Source: Cryomorphaceae bacterium (GTDB lineage: Bacteria; Bacteroidota; Bacteroidia; Flavobacteriales; Crocinitomicaceae). Taken from it: DNA of 21,899 bases. The number at the start of each line of letters is the position of its first letter. Position 1 is the first letter of the stretch. The notes beneath the pieces are model-generated. The model did not search any database and was not told the origin of the DNA. It saw only the letters and a list, made by a program, of their open reading frames with translations. Of the stretch, positions 7,580 to 15,233 are shown piece by piece. A program made the position numbers and the translations under genes. The stretch spans positions 1 through 21,899 of the forward strand of contig JAJTDX010000024.1 of the NCBI GenBank assembly GCA_021298235.1, written 5' to 3'.

Positions 7580-9916
7580 TTAAAACTTATAACTCACCCC
7601 CATGCTTGGCAAGATCGGAAACTGGTAGATCTGCTCAGCAGTGACTCGGTTCACGTAAAAAATATTGTTACGGTTGTATATGTTGGTAACACTCGCAATG
7701 ATCTCCAGAACATCCTTATTTTTCAACTCAAATTTTTCAGTCAGGGTAATATCAAGTCTGTGATAGTATGGCAATCGTGAACTGTTAAAATCCCCAAGTA
7801 TGGTTGTTACAGATTGTGGATTTGTGGTAGTATAGTCGGTATTGACACCCCCACTGAAGGTTTCAGCTTGATAACCTCCCGCAGATGGAGTAAATGGAAG
7901 ACCTGAACCCAAATTCCAACGCACACTCAATTCAAGGTCTTTAGACTTTCCAAAAAGATAAGAACCAACGAGATTTATATTGTGTCGACGATCGAAAACC
8001 GGATAATACTTCTGGAATCCATCCCAGCGAGTTGAATGGCCATAAGAGTAAACTCCCCAAAGGAACAATCTGTTTTTGCTGTATTTTAACAAGAAATCTA
8101 TTCCGTAAGAAACACCATCTTCGATGATGAAATCCTTTTTGTAGACATCGTCAATATTCGAGAATTGAGCAACATCTTCGTACAATTTATTTTGATTGAT
8201 ATTCGAAAGCTGAGAGAAATACTTGTAATATCCTTCCACATTCAAGGTGAGATTCTTTGTCAGATCCGCCTCTACTCCAAAGATTGCATGCCATGCGTAT
8301 TGAATCCCGTTTTTAACCTCCTTGCTATTCAGAAATTGATTTACAAAAGTAGTTTGCACATTGGTCGGAGCAGAGAGTAAACCGTTGAACAAATTTACTA
8401 CGTCTTTGTCTGAGGATGCTGATGTAAAGTTTTGAGAGAATCTTCCACCGCTGATCTTTATACGGATCTTTTCGGTAGCGTTATATTTGGCTCCAAAACG
8501 AGGTTCAATAGATAATGTTCCCAAAGATGCGTACACCTGAGCACGAATACTAGGCTGGATAACCCATCTGTTCTTAACCAAACGGTAGTTATAATAAGCT
8601 CCCAGCTCTGTATTAAAATTGGTAGCAGAAATTTGTCTTTTCGCTTCGTTGTATGTTACAAATTCTGTGTTAAACCCATTGAAGTTAAATCCATAATTCA
8701 TCTCCCCTTCATTCCTTAGGAAATATGTAAAATCGAACCCAAGATCAAATCCTCCAATTCTGCTGTAGCGCGGTTGAGTAGCAGTTTCTGTGAAGGTTGT
8801 TTCAAATGAGCTCCCGTTCACATGGCCCTTTATCATCATTGAGGAACTGCTTGGGACAAGCAAAACGTTCATACCTCCACCCGCTGCCTTCCAATTGAGG
8901 TCAGCAACAGAATAGCTTACAGAATCGAGGTTTCTGAATCCAAACACACTAAATTTCGATCCTCCATTGCTGTTGAAGGTAACTTTTCCATAAAGGTCAG
9001 TGAAATTATAGGGCAATCCATTCGGATCGTTTACAAGTCTGTAACGCGATCTTGAAGTATAATCAAGCAAACTGTGTTTAGCAGAAAAAACATATGACCC
9101 TGGACTATTTCCGCTTGCATTCTTTTTTCCTATTGGGCCTTCCAGAACGGCTTTTCCAAGGAAAGGAGAAGCTGAAATTTTACCTCCGAATTCTTTTTTA
9201 TTTCCATCCCTGTAGGAAATATCCATAACTGAAGAAATCCGTCCACCGTAGCGTGCATCAAAACCACCCGTGTAAATGTCGACGTTCTTAACCAGTTCCG
9301 TTTCGAAAATAGAGAAAAATCCAATAGAATGGAAAGGATTGTAGATCGTCATTCCATCCAAAAGAATCTTGTTCTGAATCGGGGTTCCTCCTCGGACATA
9401 CAGCTGGCCTCCCTGGTCACCGGTGGTCACGACCCCCGGAGTAACTGAAAAAGCCATGACGACATCATTCTCAGCACCTATTTTTGGAATTCGCTCCAAC
9501 GCTTTCTTGTCAAGTTTAATTTGAGAAACAAGTACTTCGTTCTTCTTCCTTTTAGACTCGGCAGTTACGGTAATGTCCCCAATCTCTCTAATATCTATCT
9601 TTTCCAATTCAATTTTAACATCCGTAATTCCCTTAGCAATTTTAATTTCGACCGGAACCACTACCTGTTTGTAAGCTTGGTTTTCAACCTTCAGCAAGTA
9701 TTTTCCAATGTTTAATTTCGGAATAGAGAAAAAACCGTTCACATCCGTCAAAGCTCCAGCAATGAACGAGCTGTCACTGCCAAGCAATCGAACTTTCTCA
9801 AAACCAATTGGTTCTCCATTCGATTTCGCGTAAATAAATCCTCGGACAGTGTGTTCCTGAGCGTATGAAACCGATGTAATAAAAAAAGCAATCAGAAATA
9901 ACGAAAATAATTTCAT
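7580..9916 (-). CDS. TonB-dependent outer-membrane receptor
   Basis: A 778-residue protein. A signal peptide of about 19 residues ends SVSYA|Q. Residues about 22-107 form a carboxypeptidase-like regulatory domain (HTVRGFIYAKSNGEPIGFEKV start, then a DVNGFFSI turn). A plug domain spans about 130-240 and includes QLYVRGG, KILLDGMTIYNPFH and GGFDARYGGRISSVMDI. The rest is barrel strands ending in SYKF, with the terminal Phe used by the BAM complex. It should import a ligand across the outer membrane with TonB-ExbBD energy; nothing in the sequence identifies the ligand. There is no SusD-like partner and no linked enzyme, so it is not part of an obvious polysaccharide locus. It is transcribed alone, convergent with the peptidase gene. 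The -7-like box TATCTTCG (9947-9940) lies upstream. Confidence 0.93.
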   Translation of the reverse strand: MKLFSLFLIAFFITSVSYAQEHTVRGFIYAKSNGEPIGFEKVRLLGSDSSFIAGALTDVNGFFSIPKLNIGKYLLKVENQAYKQVVVPVEIKIAKGITDVKIELEKIDIREIGDITVTAESKRKKNEVLVSQIKLDKKALERIPKIGAENDVVMAFSVTPGVVTTGDQGGQLYVRGGTPIQNKILLDGMTIYNPFHSIGFFSIFETELVKNVDIYTGGFDARYGGRISSVMDISYRDGNKKEFGGKISASPFLGKAVLEGPIGKKNASGNSPGSYVFSAKHSLLDYTSRSRYRLVNDPNGLPYNFTDLYGKVTFNSNGGSKFSVFGFRNLDSVSYSVADLNWKAAGGGMNVLLVPSSSSMMIKGHVNGSSFETTFTETATQPRYSRIGGFDLGFDFTYFLRNEGEMNYGFNFNGFNTEFVTYNEAKRQISATNFNTELGAYYNYRLVKNRWVIQPSIRAQVYASLGTLSIEPRFGAKYNATEKIRIKISGGRFSQNFTSASSDKDVVNLFNGLLSAPTNVQTTFVNQFLNSKEVKNGIQYAWHAIFGVEADLTKNLTLNVEGYYKYFSQLSNINQNKLYEDVAQFSNIDDVYKKDFIIEDGVSYGIDFLLKYSKNRLFLWGVYSYGHSTRWDGFQKYYPVFDRRHNINLVGSYLFGKSKDLELSVRWNLGSGLPFTPSAGGYQAETFSGGVNTDYTTTNPQSVTTILGDFNSSRLPYYHRLDITLTEKFELKNKDVLEIIASVTNIYNRNNIFYVNRVTAEQIYQFPILPSMGVSYKF

Positions 9917-10025
9917 GTAAGGAGCAGTTTTAAACGTCCCGAAGATAGCACATTCAGTTCACATAATACGCCATTAAGGGGAAAACGGTTTGAACGGTAA
10001 GGATGAATGAGTGAATGGTGGATTT

Positions 10026-10152
10026 GGACAATGATTCAATGGACAATTTTACAATGGACAATGATTCAATGGACAATTTTACAATGGACAATTTTACAAT
10101 GGACAATTTTACAATGGACAATGTTACAATTGACAATTTTAAAATGGACAAT
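10026..10152. repeat. 15-bp tandem repeat array, about 8.5 units
   Basis: Units start at 10026, 10041, 10056, 10071, 10086, 10101, 10116 and 10131, with a partial at 10146. The consensus is GGACAATTTTACAAT. Units 1 and 3 share the variant GGACAATGATTCAAT, giving an A-B-A-B-B-B pattern at the left end. Unit 7 has GTTAC, and unit 8 starts with T and ends AAAAT. No spacers separate units, so this is not CRISPR. Confidence 0.92.
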
Positions 10153-10179
10153 TAGTGGTTAACTAAAGAGGGCTTGGGG

Positions 10180-10210
10180 AATTGTCCATTGGAAAATTAT
10201 GACATTGTCA
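10180..10210. repeat. Degenerate inverted copies of the 15-bp unit
   Basis: AATTGTCCATTG at 10180-10191 is the exact reverse complement of CAATGGACAATT, which recurs in the array to the left. The next 15 bases (10188-10202) match the inverted unit at about 11 positions, and ATTGTCA follows at 10204-10210. Transcripts across the region could pair either arm. Confidence 0.65.
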
Positions 10211-10223
10211 ATTCATTAAGAGA

Positions 10224-10997
10224 CTACTTTCCTTTCAATTCCTTTTTAGCAATTTCCCAATAGACATCCATTTCCGGGAGTTTCATCTCTGAAATAACCT
10301 TTCCATCAGCTACAATCATAGTTTCCATGAGCTGAAAGCGCTTCATAAACTTGTCGTTTGTTCGGGCAAGGGCATTCTCAGGATTGATATTTTTAAAGCG
10401 GGCATAATTAATTAAAGAAAAGAGCACATCACCAAATTCTTCTTCCATTTTGTCACTTTTCTGTTCGACTTCCTCGTGAAATTCATTAAGCTCTTCTTGA
10501 ACTTTTTTCCAAACATCTTCCGGATCATCCCAGTCAAACCCAATTCCTTTCACCTTTTCTTGTATTCTCGCTGCCTTGACCATCGATGGAAGCGACTTTG
10601 GCACACCTTCTAAAACTGATTTTTTCCCTTCCTTTAACTTCAATTTTTCCCAATTCGACTTTACTTCCTCATCCGTATCTGCAGTTACATCACCATAAAT
10701 ATGGGGATGCCGATGGACAAGCTTATCACAAATAGCATTCAGCACGGAAGTTACGTCAAATGCTTCCTTTTCTGCGCCAATTTTACAGTAGAACACCATG
10801 TGCAACATCAAATCTCCGATCTCACCTTTCAGTGCATCAAGGTCATTCGTCGTAATGGCATCTGCAAGCTCGTAGGTTTCCTCAATGGTCAAATGCCTGA
10901 GTGAATCCAAGGTTTGCTTTTTATCCCACGGACATCTTTCTCGCAAATCATCCATGATATTCAATAAACGCTCAAAAGCCGCAAGTCTGGGATCCAT
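10224..10997 (-). CDS. mazG: MazG, nucleoside triphosphate pyrophosphohydrolase
   Basis: A 257-residue protein when started at Met 10997 (MDPRLAAFERLLNIMDDLRE), the usual MazG opening. A longer frame to 11036 adds 13 residues (MLLVKNSIFILKK) that look untranslated and run through the promoter area. Two tandem MazG domains are visible. The first has RCPWDKKQT (21-29), the metal site EETYE (39-43) and EIGDLMLH (59-66). The second follows GIGFDWDD and has EELNEFHEE and EEFGDVLFSLINYAR. The enzyme hydrolyses (d)NTPs to NMP and pyrophosphate, cleansing damaged nucleotides and, in E. coli, lowering (p)ppGpp. It is cytoplasmic. It is divergent from the PagL-like gene, with 62 bases shared between the two starts. 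TATTTTTA at 11016-11009 (minus) is a one-mismatch -7 candidate. Confidence 0.94.
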   Translation of the reverse strand: MDPRLAAFERLLNIMDDLRERCPWDKKQTLDSLRHLTIEETYELADAITTNDLDALKGEIGDLMLHMVFYCKIGAEKEAFDVTSVLNAICDKLVHRHPHIYGDVTADTDEEVKSNWEKLKLKEGKKSVLEGVPKSLPSMVKAARIQEKVKGIGFDWDDPEDVWKKVQEELNEFHEEVEQKSDKMEEEFGDVLFSLINYARFKNINPENALARTNDKFMKRFQLMETMIVADGKVISEMKLPEMDVYWEIAKKELKGK

Positions 10998-11046
10998 CTT
11001 TTTTAGGATAAAAATAGAATTTTTTACAAGGAGCACTGCAATTCTT

Positions 11047-11054
11047 TAAATTTG
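11047..11054 (+). promoter_or_regulatory. Candidate -7 box TAAATTTG, likely leaderless start
   Basis: TAAATTTG matches TAnnTTTG exactly and ends five bases before the ATG at 11060, so transcription probably starts at or next to the start codon. A TTAC (11024-11027) lies 19 bases upstream in place of the usual TTG. Confidence 0.5.
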
Positions 11055-11059
11055 TCCTT

Positions 11060-12145
11060 ATGCGTCTGCTGCTGTCATGTATTCTTCTATCTATTGTCGG
11101 AAATTTGTTCTCACAAAGTCGACTCGAATGGGGATTTGAATACAGACAAAAAGTAGGTTTTCTGGCAGCCCACCGGGGCGTCATGGCTCATCTTGCGCAA
11201 GCACAAGCCTTTGCGGGTGAGCTTTCATGGTACGTGAACCCTAAAGGAAAAAAAGATTGGCACAAGGCAGCAGGTTTTCCCTGTTTTGGTGTTACAGGAT
11301 TCTTTGGTTCGGTTGGAAATAATGAAATTCTTGGTCGCTATGCCGGCGCATACGCCTTCATGGAGTTTCCATTCTTAAAACTCGGTCCTTATCGTTTTTC
11401 AGGAAAAATGGGAAGTGGACTTGGTTATACAAACAAAGTATTTGACCAAGAATCAAATCCGAAAAATGTGGCCATGAGCACACATATCAATGCACTCATA
11501 TGTCTTGGCGTCAAAAGTGAATTAGCTTTCAAACGAAACAAATTGACTTTGGGACTTGACATGACTCATTTTAGCAATGGAGCCACAAAAGTTCCAAATC
11601 TAGGTGTCAATCTTCCCTACGTCTCTTTGGGCTATGCAAGACAAATTACAAGTGCACCAAAAGACACTCTCGTACTTCCGAATACTGTTCCAATGCGACG
11701 CTGGTTGTTTGGATTTACAGCCATTGGATCCGTCAAAGAAGTATATCCCACGGACCGTAAAAAATACCCTGTGTATGCTCTGAGTGTATTTGCCAGATGG
11801 TTTTCAAAACCTAAATCGGGTTTAGAGGCAGCATTGGATGTCATTTCAAAACAAGCCATAATGGGATACAAAACACAGATTGAAAAAAGTCAGTGGGACA
11901 TCCTTCAGCTTGGAATGTATATTGGATATCTTATGCCTCTTGATCGTCTGCATTTTGCACTTGGAATGGGCGTATACGTCAAAGACAAATACCAGCCTGA
12001 AGATTTTCTGTATCACAGAGTAGGACTGCGGTATTATTTCCCGAACGGCATTCACACGCAAGTTGTCTTAAAGTCGCACTGGGCACGAGCGGACTATGTT
12101 GAGTGGGGCTTGGGATACACTTTTAACTTTAATAAACATCAATGA
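11060..12145 (+). CDS. PagL-like acyloxyacyl hydrolase (lipid A 3-O-deacylase family)
   Basis: A 361-residue outer-membrane barrel. A signal peptide runs to about residue 18 (VGNLFS|Q). The middle contains the PagL active-site pattern in MTHFSNGATKVPNLGVNLPY: His170, Ser172 and Asn173, followed by the conserved Asn-Leu-Gly-x-Asn. PagL removes the 3-linked acyl chain of lipid A at the outer membrane; Bacteroidetes members are longer than the 150-180 residue proteobacterial enzyme, as here, and are usually annotated acyloxyacyl hydrolase. The activity in this organism is inferred, not shown. Alternating aromatic strands on both sides of the active-site region fit a larger barrel. Its stop overlaps the start of the following lipoprotein gene as ATGA (12142-12145), so the two are probably made together. 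The next-best call is an outer-membrane beta-barrel of unknown function. Confidence 0.82.
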   Translation: MRLLLSCILLSIVGNLFSQSRLEWGFEYRQKVGFLAAHRGVMAHLAQAQAFAGELSWYVNPKGKKDWHKAAGFPCFGVTGFFGSVGNNEILGRYAGAYAFMEFPFLKLGPYRFSGKMGSGLGYTNKVFDQESNPKNVAMSTHINALICLGVKSELAFKRNKLTLGLDMTHFSNGATKVPNLGVNLPYVSLGYARQITSAPKDTLVLPNTVPMRRWLFGFTAIGSVKEVYPTDRKKYPVYALSVFARWFSKPKSGLEAALDVISKQAIMGYKTQIEKSQWDILQLGMYIGYLMPLDRLHFALGMGVYVKDKYQPEDFLYHRVGLRYYFPNGIHTQVVLKSHWARADYVEWGLGYTFNFNKHQ

Positions 12146-12879
12146 AATACGGGATCATCCTCGTGCTTGCCTTATTGATTTTCGGATGTAAAAAGCCCGA
12201 AGAACGAGCGTGCATAAAAACTGTAGGACCTGAGGCAACGTTGGAAATCCCATTAGATTCGTTCAACAGGATTTACCTTCACTCCCATGTGGTTTATTCC
12301 TTAATTCAGGATTCATTGAATAAAGTTGTAATTAAAGGGGGAAAAAACCTTGTTAACTATATCAAAGCATCGGTGGTAGATGGGCAACTTGAGATCTCAA
12401 ATGATAACAAATGTAATTTTCTTCGATCCTACAAAAAGAAAGTAACCGTTGAAATCCACTTTACCAGCTTGATTAATATTCATTTTGAAGGTTCAGAACC
12501 GATGACAAACAAGGGGACGCTCAAGTTTGACTGGCTCACATTTCTTATTCGGGATGGCGCAGGTCCAGTCAACCTGAATTTTGATGCGCAACAGGTCTAT
12601 GCGAACATCAGTCACGGATGGGGTGATTTTACGTTTTCAGGAAATGTACATTATGCCAATCTCAATATTCGCAGCAATGGATATTGCGATCTCCTTGGAA
12701 TGAACATTCAGGATTCAGTGACCGTTATTTCTAACACACAAGGAGATGTAAAAGTAAAGGCCCAAGGAATCAAACTTAAAGTCCAAACGCTGTCAGACGG
12801 AGATGTCTATTACAAAGGCATTCCTTCACTCATAGAATTCGACCAATATTCAAATGGCGAATTAATTGAACTGAATTAA
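12142..12879 (+). CDS. Lipoprotein with GIN/DUF2807-type beta-helical domain
   Basis: A 245-residue protein. The N-terminus ends in a lipobox (LIFGC, Cys16), so it should be lipidated; Lys-Lys after the Cys is compatible with inner- or outer-membrane placement. The rest matches the pattern of 'head GIN domain' (DUF2807) proteins: a strand start at FNRIYLHSHVVYSLIQDS, then KVVIKGGKNLVNYI, DGQLEISND and a series of short strand repeats (YANISHGWGDFTFSGN, YANLNIRSNGYCDLLG, GDVKVKAQG, DGDVYYKG). DUF2807 proteins are common in Bacteroidetes and have no agreed function; a cell-surface or adhesin role has been proposed from structure. It overlaps the PagL-like gene by four bases, which points to an envelope job. 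Its end is six bases from the convergent malic enzyme stop. Confidence 0.8.
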   Translation: MKYGIILVLALLIFGCKKPEERACIKTVGPEATLEIPLDSFNRIYLHSHVVYSLIQDSLNKVVIKGGKNLVNYIKASVVDGQLEISNDNKCNFLRSYKKKVTVEIHFTSLINIHFEGSEPMTNKGTLKFDWLTFLIRDGAGPVNLNFDAQQVYANISHGWGDFTFSGNVHYANLNIRSNGYCDLLGMNIQDSVTVISNTQGDVKVKAQGIKLKVQTLSDGDVYYKGIPSLIEFDQYSNGELIELN

Positions 12880-12885
12880 TCCGTT

Positions 12886-14496
12886 TCAGTAGCTCGGATC
12901 ATAGAGCTGCCTTGAAATCGCGTTTTCAATGTCCTCAGAATCTAAGTCGGAAATCCCAAGCTCTATTGCTTTTCTCATCACATCTGTCGCAATTTGAATG
13001 CTGACCTTACGAATGGAAGAAATTGGAGGGTATAAGGCCCCAAGATCTATATCCTCCTCTGTAACCATGGAAGAAAGAGTATCTGCAGCACAAATTAGTA
13101 ATTCATCAGGAACGAATTTAATTTTGCCTGCCGTTATACCGAGTCCAAGCCCGGGAAAAATATAGGCGTTGTTTCCCTGACCGGGATCGAACGTTTTTCC
13201 TTCAAAAATGACATTTGCAAATGGACTTCCGCTCACAAAAATAGCTTTTCCTTTACTCCAGTAATAAGCTTGTTCTGCTGTACATTCTGCTTTGGCGGTA
13301 GGATTGGAAAGGGCAAAAATCACAGGTCGCTCATTTAGTTCTGCCATGAGTTCAATTACTTCCTTTGTAAATGTTCCGGCCGCTCCAGTAGCACCTATAA
13401 TCGCAGTGGGTTTAATTTCCCCCAGAGCTTCCATAAAACTCATTGGAGACAAATGCTTTAAATATGGAAGATTGTGTGGCTGAAGCTGCTCTCTTCCGGC
13501 AACCAAAAGCCCGTCCTTGTCGCAAAAACTAATCCGTTCGATAGCCTCGTCTTTACTAAAACCAAGAAGGATCAATTTTTTCACCAGCAGGTCAGCAATT
13601 CCTGTAGCAGCTGAACCTGCCCCGAGAAACATAAAGCGATACTCTTCAAGAGGAATGCCGGTTATTTTTTGAGAAGCTAACAAACCAGCTAATGCAACTG
13701 AAGCAGTTCCCTGAATATCATCATTGAAACATCTGTATTTGTTTTGATATCTATTTAATAGGCCGAAGGCATTCGGAGTAAGGAAATCCTCAAACTGAAC
13801 GAGCACATCGGGATAAGCTTGCGTTACAGTCTCCATAAACTCATCTAAAAGTTCTAAATAAGAATCTCCGGTTATTCTTGGTTGAGGAACCCCAATGTAG
13901 AGCTGATCGGACCTCAATGCCTCGTTGTTTGTTCCAACATCAATCATGACAGGCAGACACACAGAAGGATCTATTCCACCGCAAGCAGCATAGAGAATCA
14001 GTTTTCCAATAGGAATTCCCATACCGTTGGCGCCCAGATCACCTAACCCTAAAATTCGCTCTCCATCGGTTACCACAATTACCCGGATGTTCTTTTCCGG
14101 CCAGTTGTTCAGCATTTGAGCTATTTTGCCCTTGTCCTCAGGCGTAATAAAAAATCCTTTCGCTTCTGTGTAGGTGTGAGAAAACAATTTGCAGGCCTCG
14201 CCAACTGTTGGAGTGTAAACGATAGGTAAAAGTTTTTCAATATTTTCATTCAAAACCCTGTAGAACAAACGTTCATTCCTTCCTTGCAGGGCTGACAAAT
14301 ACAGATAACGTTCAATATCACTCGTTTGATTTTCAAGATTTTTCATGACACGAGCTACCTGCGTCTCTTGATCTGCCTTTTTATAGGGCAGTAAACCCTC
14401 AAGATTTAGCTTTTTCCTCTCTTCACTCGTAAATGCGGTTGACTTGTTTGTTTTATTATTTCTGATCCATTCAATGTTTTCCTGCATGGTGTACAT
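12886..14496 (-). CDS. maeA: NAD-dependent malic enzyme
   Basis: 536 residues from Met at 14496 (MYTMQENIEWIR). A frame running to 14610 would overlap the upstream gene by about 100 bases with non-homologous residues, so it is rejected; Met 14487 is an alternative. Motifs in order: LPIVYTPTVGEAC with the catalytic Tyr (94), VVTDGERILGLGDLGANGMGIPIGK with the catalytic Lys (165), FEDF and NDDIQGTA with metal-binding acids, and the Rossmann GAGSAATG (292-299). SNPTAKAEC follows. It is closely similar to E. coli MaeA. It oxidatively decarboxylates L-malate to pyruvate with NAD+, linking the TCA cycle to pyruvate when growing on C4 acids or amino acids. Its start is 13 bases after the ACT-domain gene's stop, so co-transcription is likely. 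Confidence 0.94.
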   Translation of the reverse strand: MYTMQENIEWIRNNKTNKSTAFTSEERKKLNLEGLLPYKKADQETQVARVMKNLENQTSDIERYLYLSALQGRNERLFYRVLNENIEKLLPIVYTPTVGEACKLFSHTYTEAKGFFITPEDKGKIAQMLNNWPEKNIRVIVVTDGERILGLGDLGANGMGIPIGKLILYAACGGIDPSVCLPVMIDVGTNNEALRSDQLYIGVPQPRITGDSYLELLDEFMETVTQAYPDVLVQFEDFLTPNAFGLLNRYQNKYRCFNDDIQGTASVALAGLLASQKITGIPLEEYRFMFLGAGSAATGIADLLVKKLILLGFSKDEAIERISFCDKDGLLVAGREQLQPHNLPYLKHLSPMSFMEALGEIKPTAIIGATGAAGTFTKEVIELMAELNERPVIFALSNPTAKAECTAEQAYYWSKGKAIFVSGSPFANVIFEGKTFDPGQGNNAYIFPGLGLGITAGKIKFVPDELLICAADTLSSMVTEEDIDLGALYPPISSIRKVSIQIATDVMRKAIELGISDLDSEDIENAISRQLYDPSY

Positions 14497-14509
14497 TTTT
14501 GATTTTCGT

Positions 14510-15172
14510 TTATGCCAATCGTTTGATTTGCATGAGTATCTTGAATGCCTTGTCAACATCATCCTGTTTGACAATGACGGTAAATTCATTTGAGGTTGAT
14601 ACGATCTCAACGATATTTATTCCCTCCCAGGCAAGATGTTTCAAGATGTAGTAATAAATGCCGTAAATTTCAGTGTTTATCAGTGGCAACTTAACAGTAA
14701 CCGAGGCGAGATCCTCTGTGCTAGATTTGATTTTCTCATCTCTAAAAATCCGTTCCACCACCTCTTTTTTACGAGCGTTGAGCACGATTGTAGTTTCAGT
14801 AACACCTTTGCAAAGCGCAAAGAAACTGTCGTTGTCCTTGTTGATTTCTTCCAGCAGCTGAGTTTGTTTGACTTTGAGCGAATCCTTATTCTCGAAGGTG
14901 TAATCAATTAAATTACTGCGAACATGGAAATCACCCAGCTCCCCCATTACCTTTGTGATCTTTACATTCAATTTGTGATACAATCCCGGCGTCATCCGCT
15001 TGATGGCCATGATAATCGCACCTTCTTTGACCTCTTTTCCAATTATTGCCTCGATTTCTGGTCTTAACTTTCTTGCCAATGCCGAAACATTAATTAAATC
15101 CTCAGTCATTGCCTCACGCAGAAAAGGACTCCTGTTTATAAGCTCTTCCGTGACTTTTCCAATAGAATTCAT
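14510..15172 (-). CDS. ACT-domain protein, aspartate-kinase-regulatory-like
   Basis: A 220-residue protein. Residues about 146-215 look like an ACT domain: VTVKLPLINTEIYGIYYYIL, then LAWEGINIVEIVSTSNEFTVIV and a final DDVDKAFKIL helix. ACT domains bind amino acids and control metabolic enzymes; relatives in Bacteroidetes are often auto-labelled 'aspartate kinase' although the kinase half is missing, as here. The N-terminal half is helical, with a basic MAIKRMTPG region that could be a nucleic-acid-binding segment; that is speculation. No catalytic motif is seen, so a regulatory role is more likely than enzymatic. It lies 13 bases before the malic enzyme gene, in the same direction, and has its own candidate promoter, so the two may form a small operon. 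Confidence 0.75.
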   Translation of the reverse strand: MNSIGKVTEELINRSPFLREAMTEDLINVSALARKLRPEIEAIIGKEVKEGAIIMAIKRMTPGLYHKLNVKITKVMGELGDFHVRSNLIDYTFENKDSLKVKQTQLLEEINKDNDSFFALCKGVTETTIVLNARKKEVVERIFRDEKIKSSTEDLASVTVKLPLINTEIYGIYYYILKHLAWEGINIVEIVSTSNEFTVIVKQDDVDKAFKILMQIKRLA

Positions 15173-15189
15173 GGATTAACAATTTCACA

Positions 15190-15220
15190 CGAAGCTAAAA
15201 AATGTGAATTAATTTAACAA
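15190..15220 (-). promoter_or_regulatory. Candidate promoter, TTG-N20-TAGCTTCG
   Basis: On the minus strand TTG (15220-15218) and TAGCTTCG (15197-15190) are separated by 20 bases. The -7 box has one mismatch to TAnnTTTG (C for T). It lies in the 61-base gap after cmk and would drive the ACT-domain and malic enzyme genes. Confidence 0.45.
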
Positions 15221-15233
15221 GTGATTCAAAAAA

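Larger units (their letters stand above)
9917..10223. other. 307-base non-coding region between mazG and TonB receptor gene
   Basis: It holds the putative TonB-receptor promoter area (TATCTTCG on the minus strand, 9947-9940, one mismatch to TAnnTTTG, no clear -33), the 15-bp array at 10026-10152 and its inverted copies at 10180-10210. An open frame on the minus strand through the array is an artefact of a 15-base period free of stops. I see no RNA gene here. Confidence 0.7.

Noticed and set aside
9954..10151. Minus-strand open frame encoding a LSIVK-type pentapeptide repeat
   Set aside because: Its period equals the 15-bp non-coding array; the frame is open only because the unit lacks stops. 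It has no start signal or homology.
10026..10210. CRISPR array
   Set aside because: Units are contiguous 15-mers with no unique spacers, and no cas gene is in the window.
10998..11036. Longer MazG start at 11036
   Set aside because: The extra 13 residues have no family similarity, and the region holds a -7-like box; MDPRLAAF at 10997 is the conserved start.
14497..14610. Longer malic enzyme start at 14610
   Set aside because: It would overlap the ACT-domain gene by about 100 bases with unrelated residues; conserved sequence begins at 14496 or shortly after.
14636..14911. Plus-strand and alternate minus-strand frames inside the ACT-domain gene
   Set aside because: They are shadows of the coding frame, with unlikely composition and no start context.
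15184..15209. Hairpin in the cmk/ACT-domain gap
   Set aside because: Only six base pairs (TTCACA/TGTGAA) with a 13-base loop, and it overlaps a better-supported promoter.
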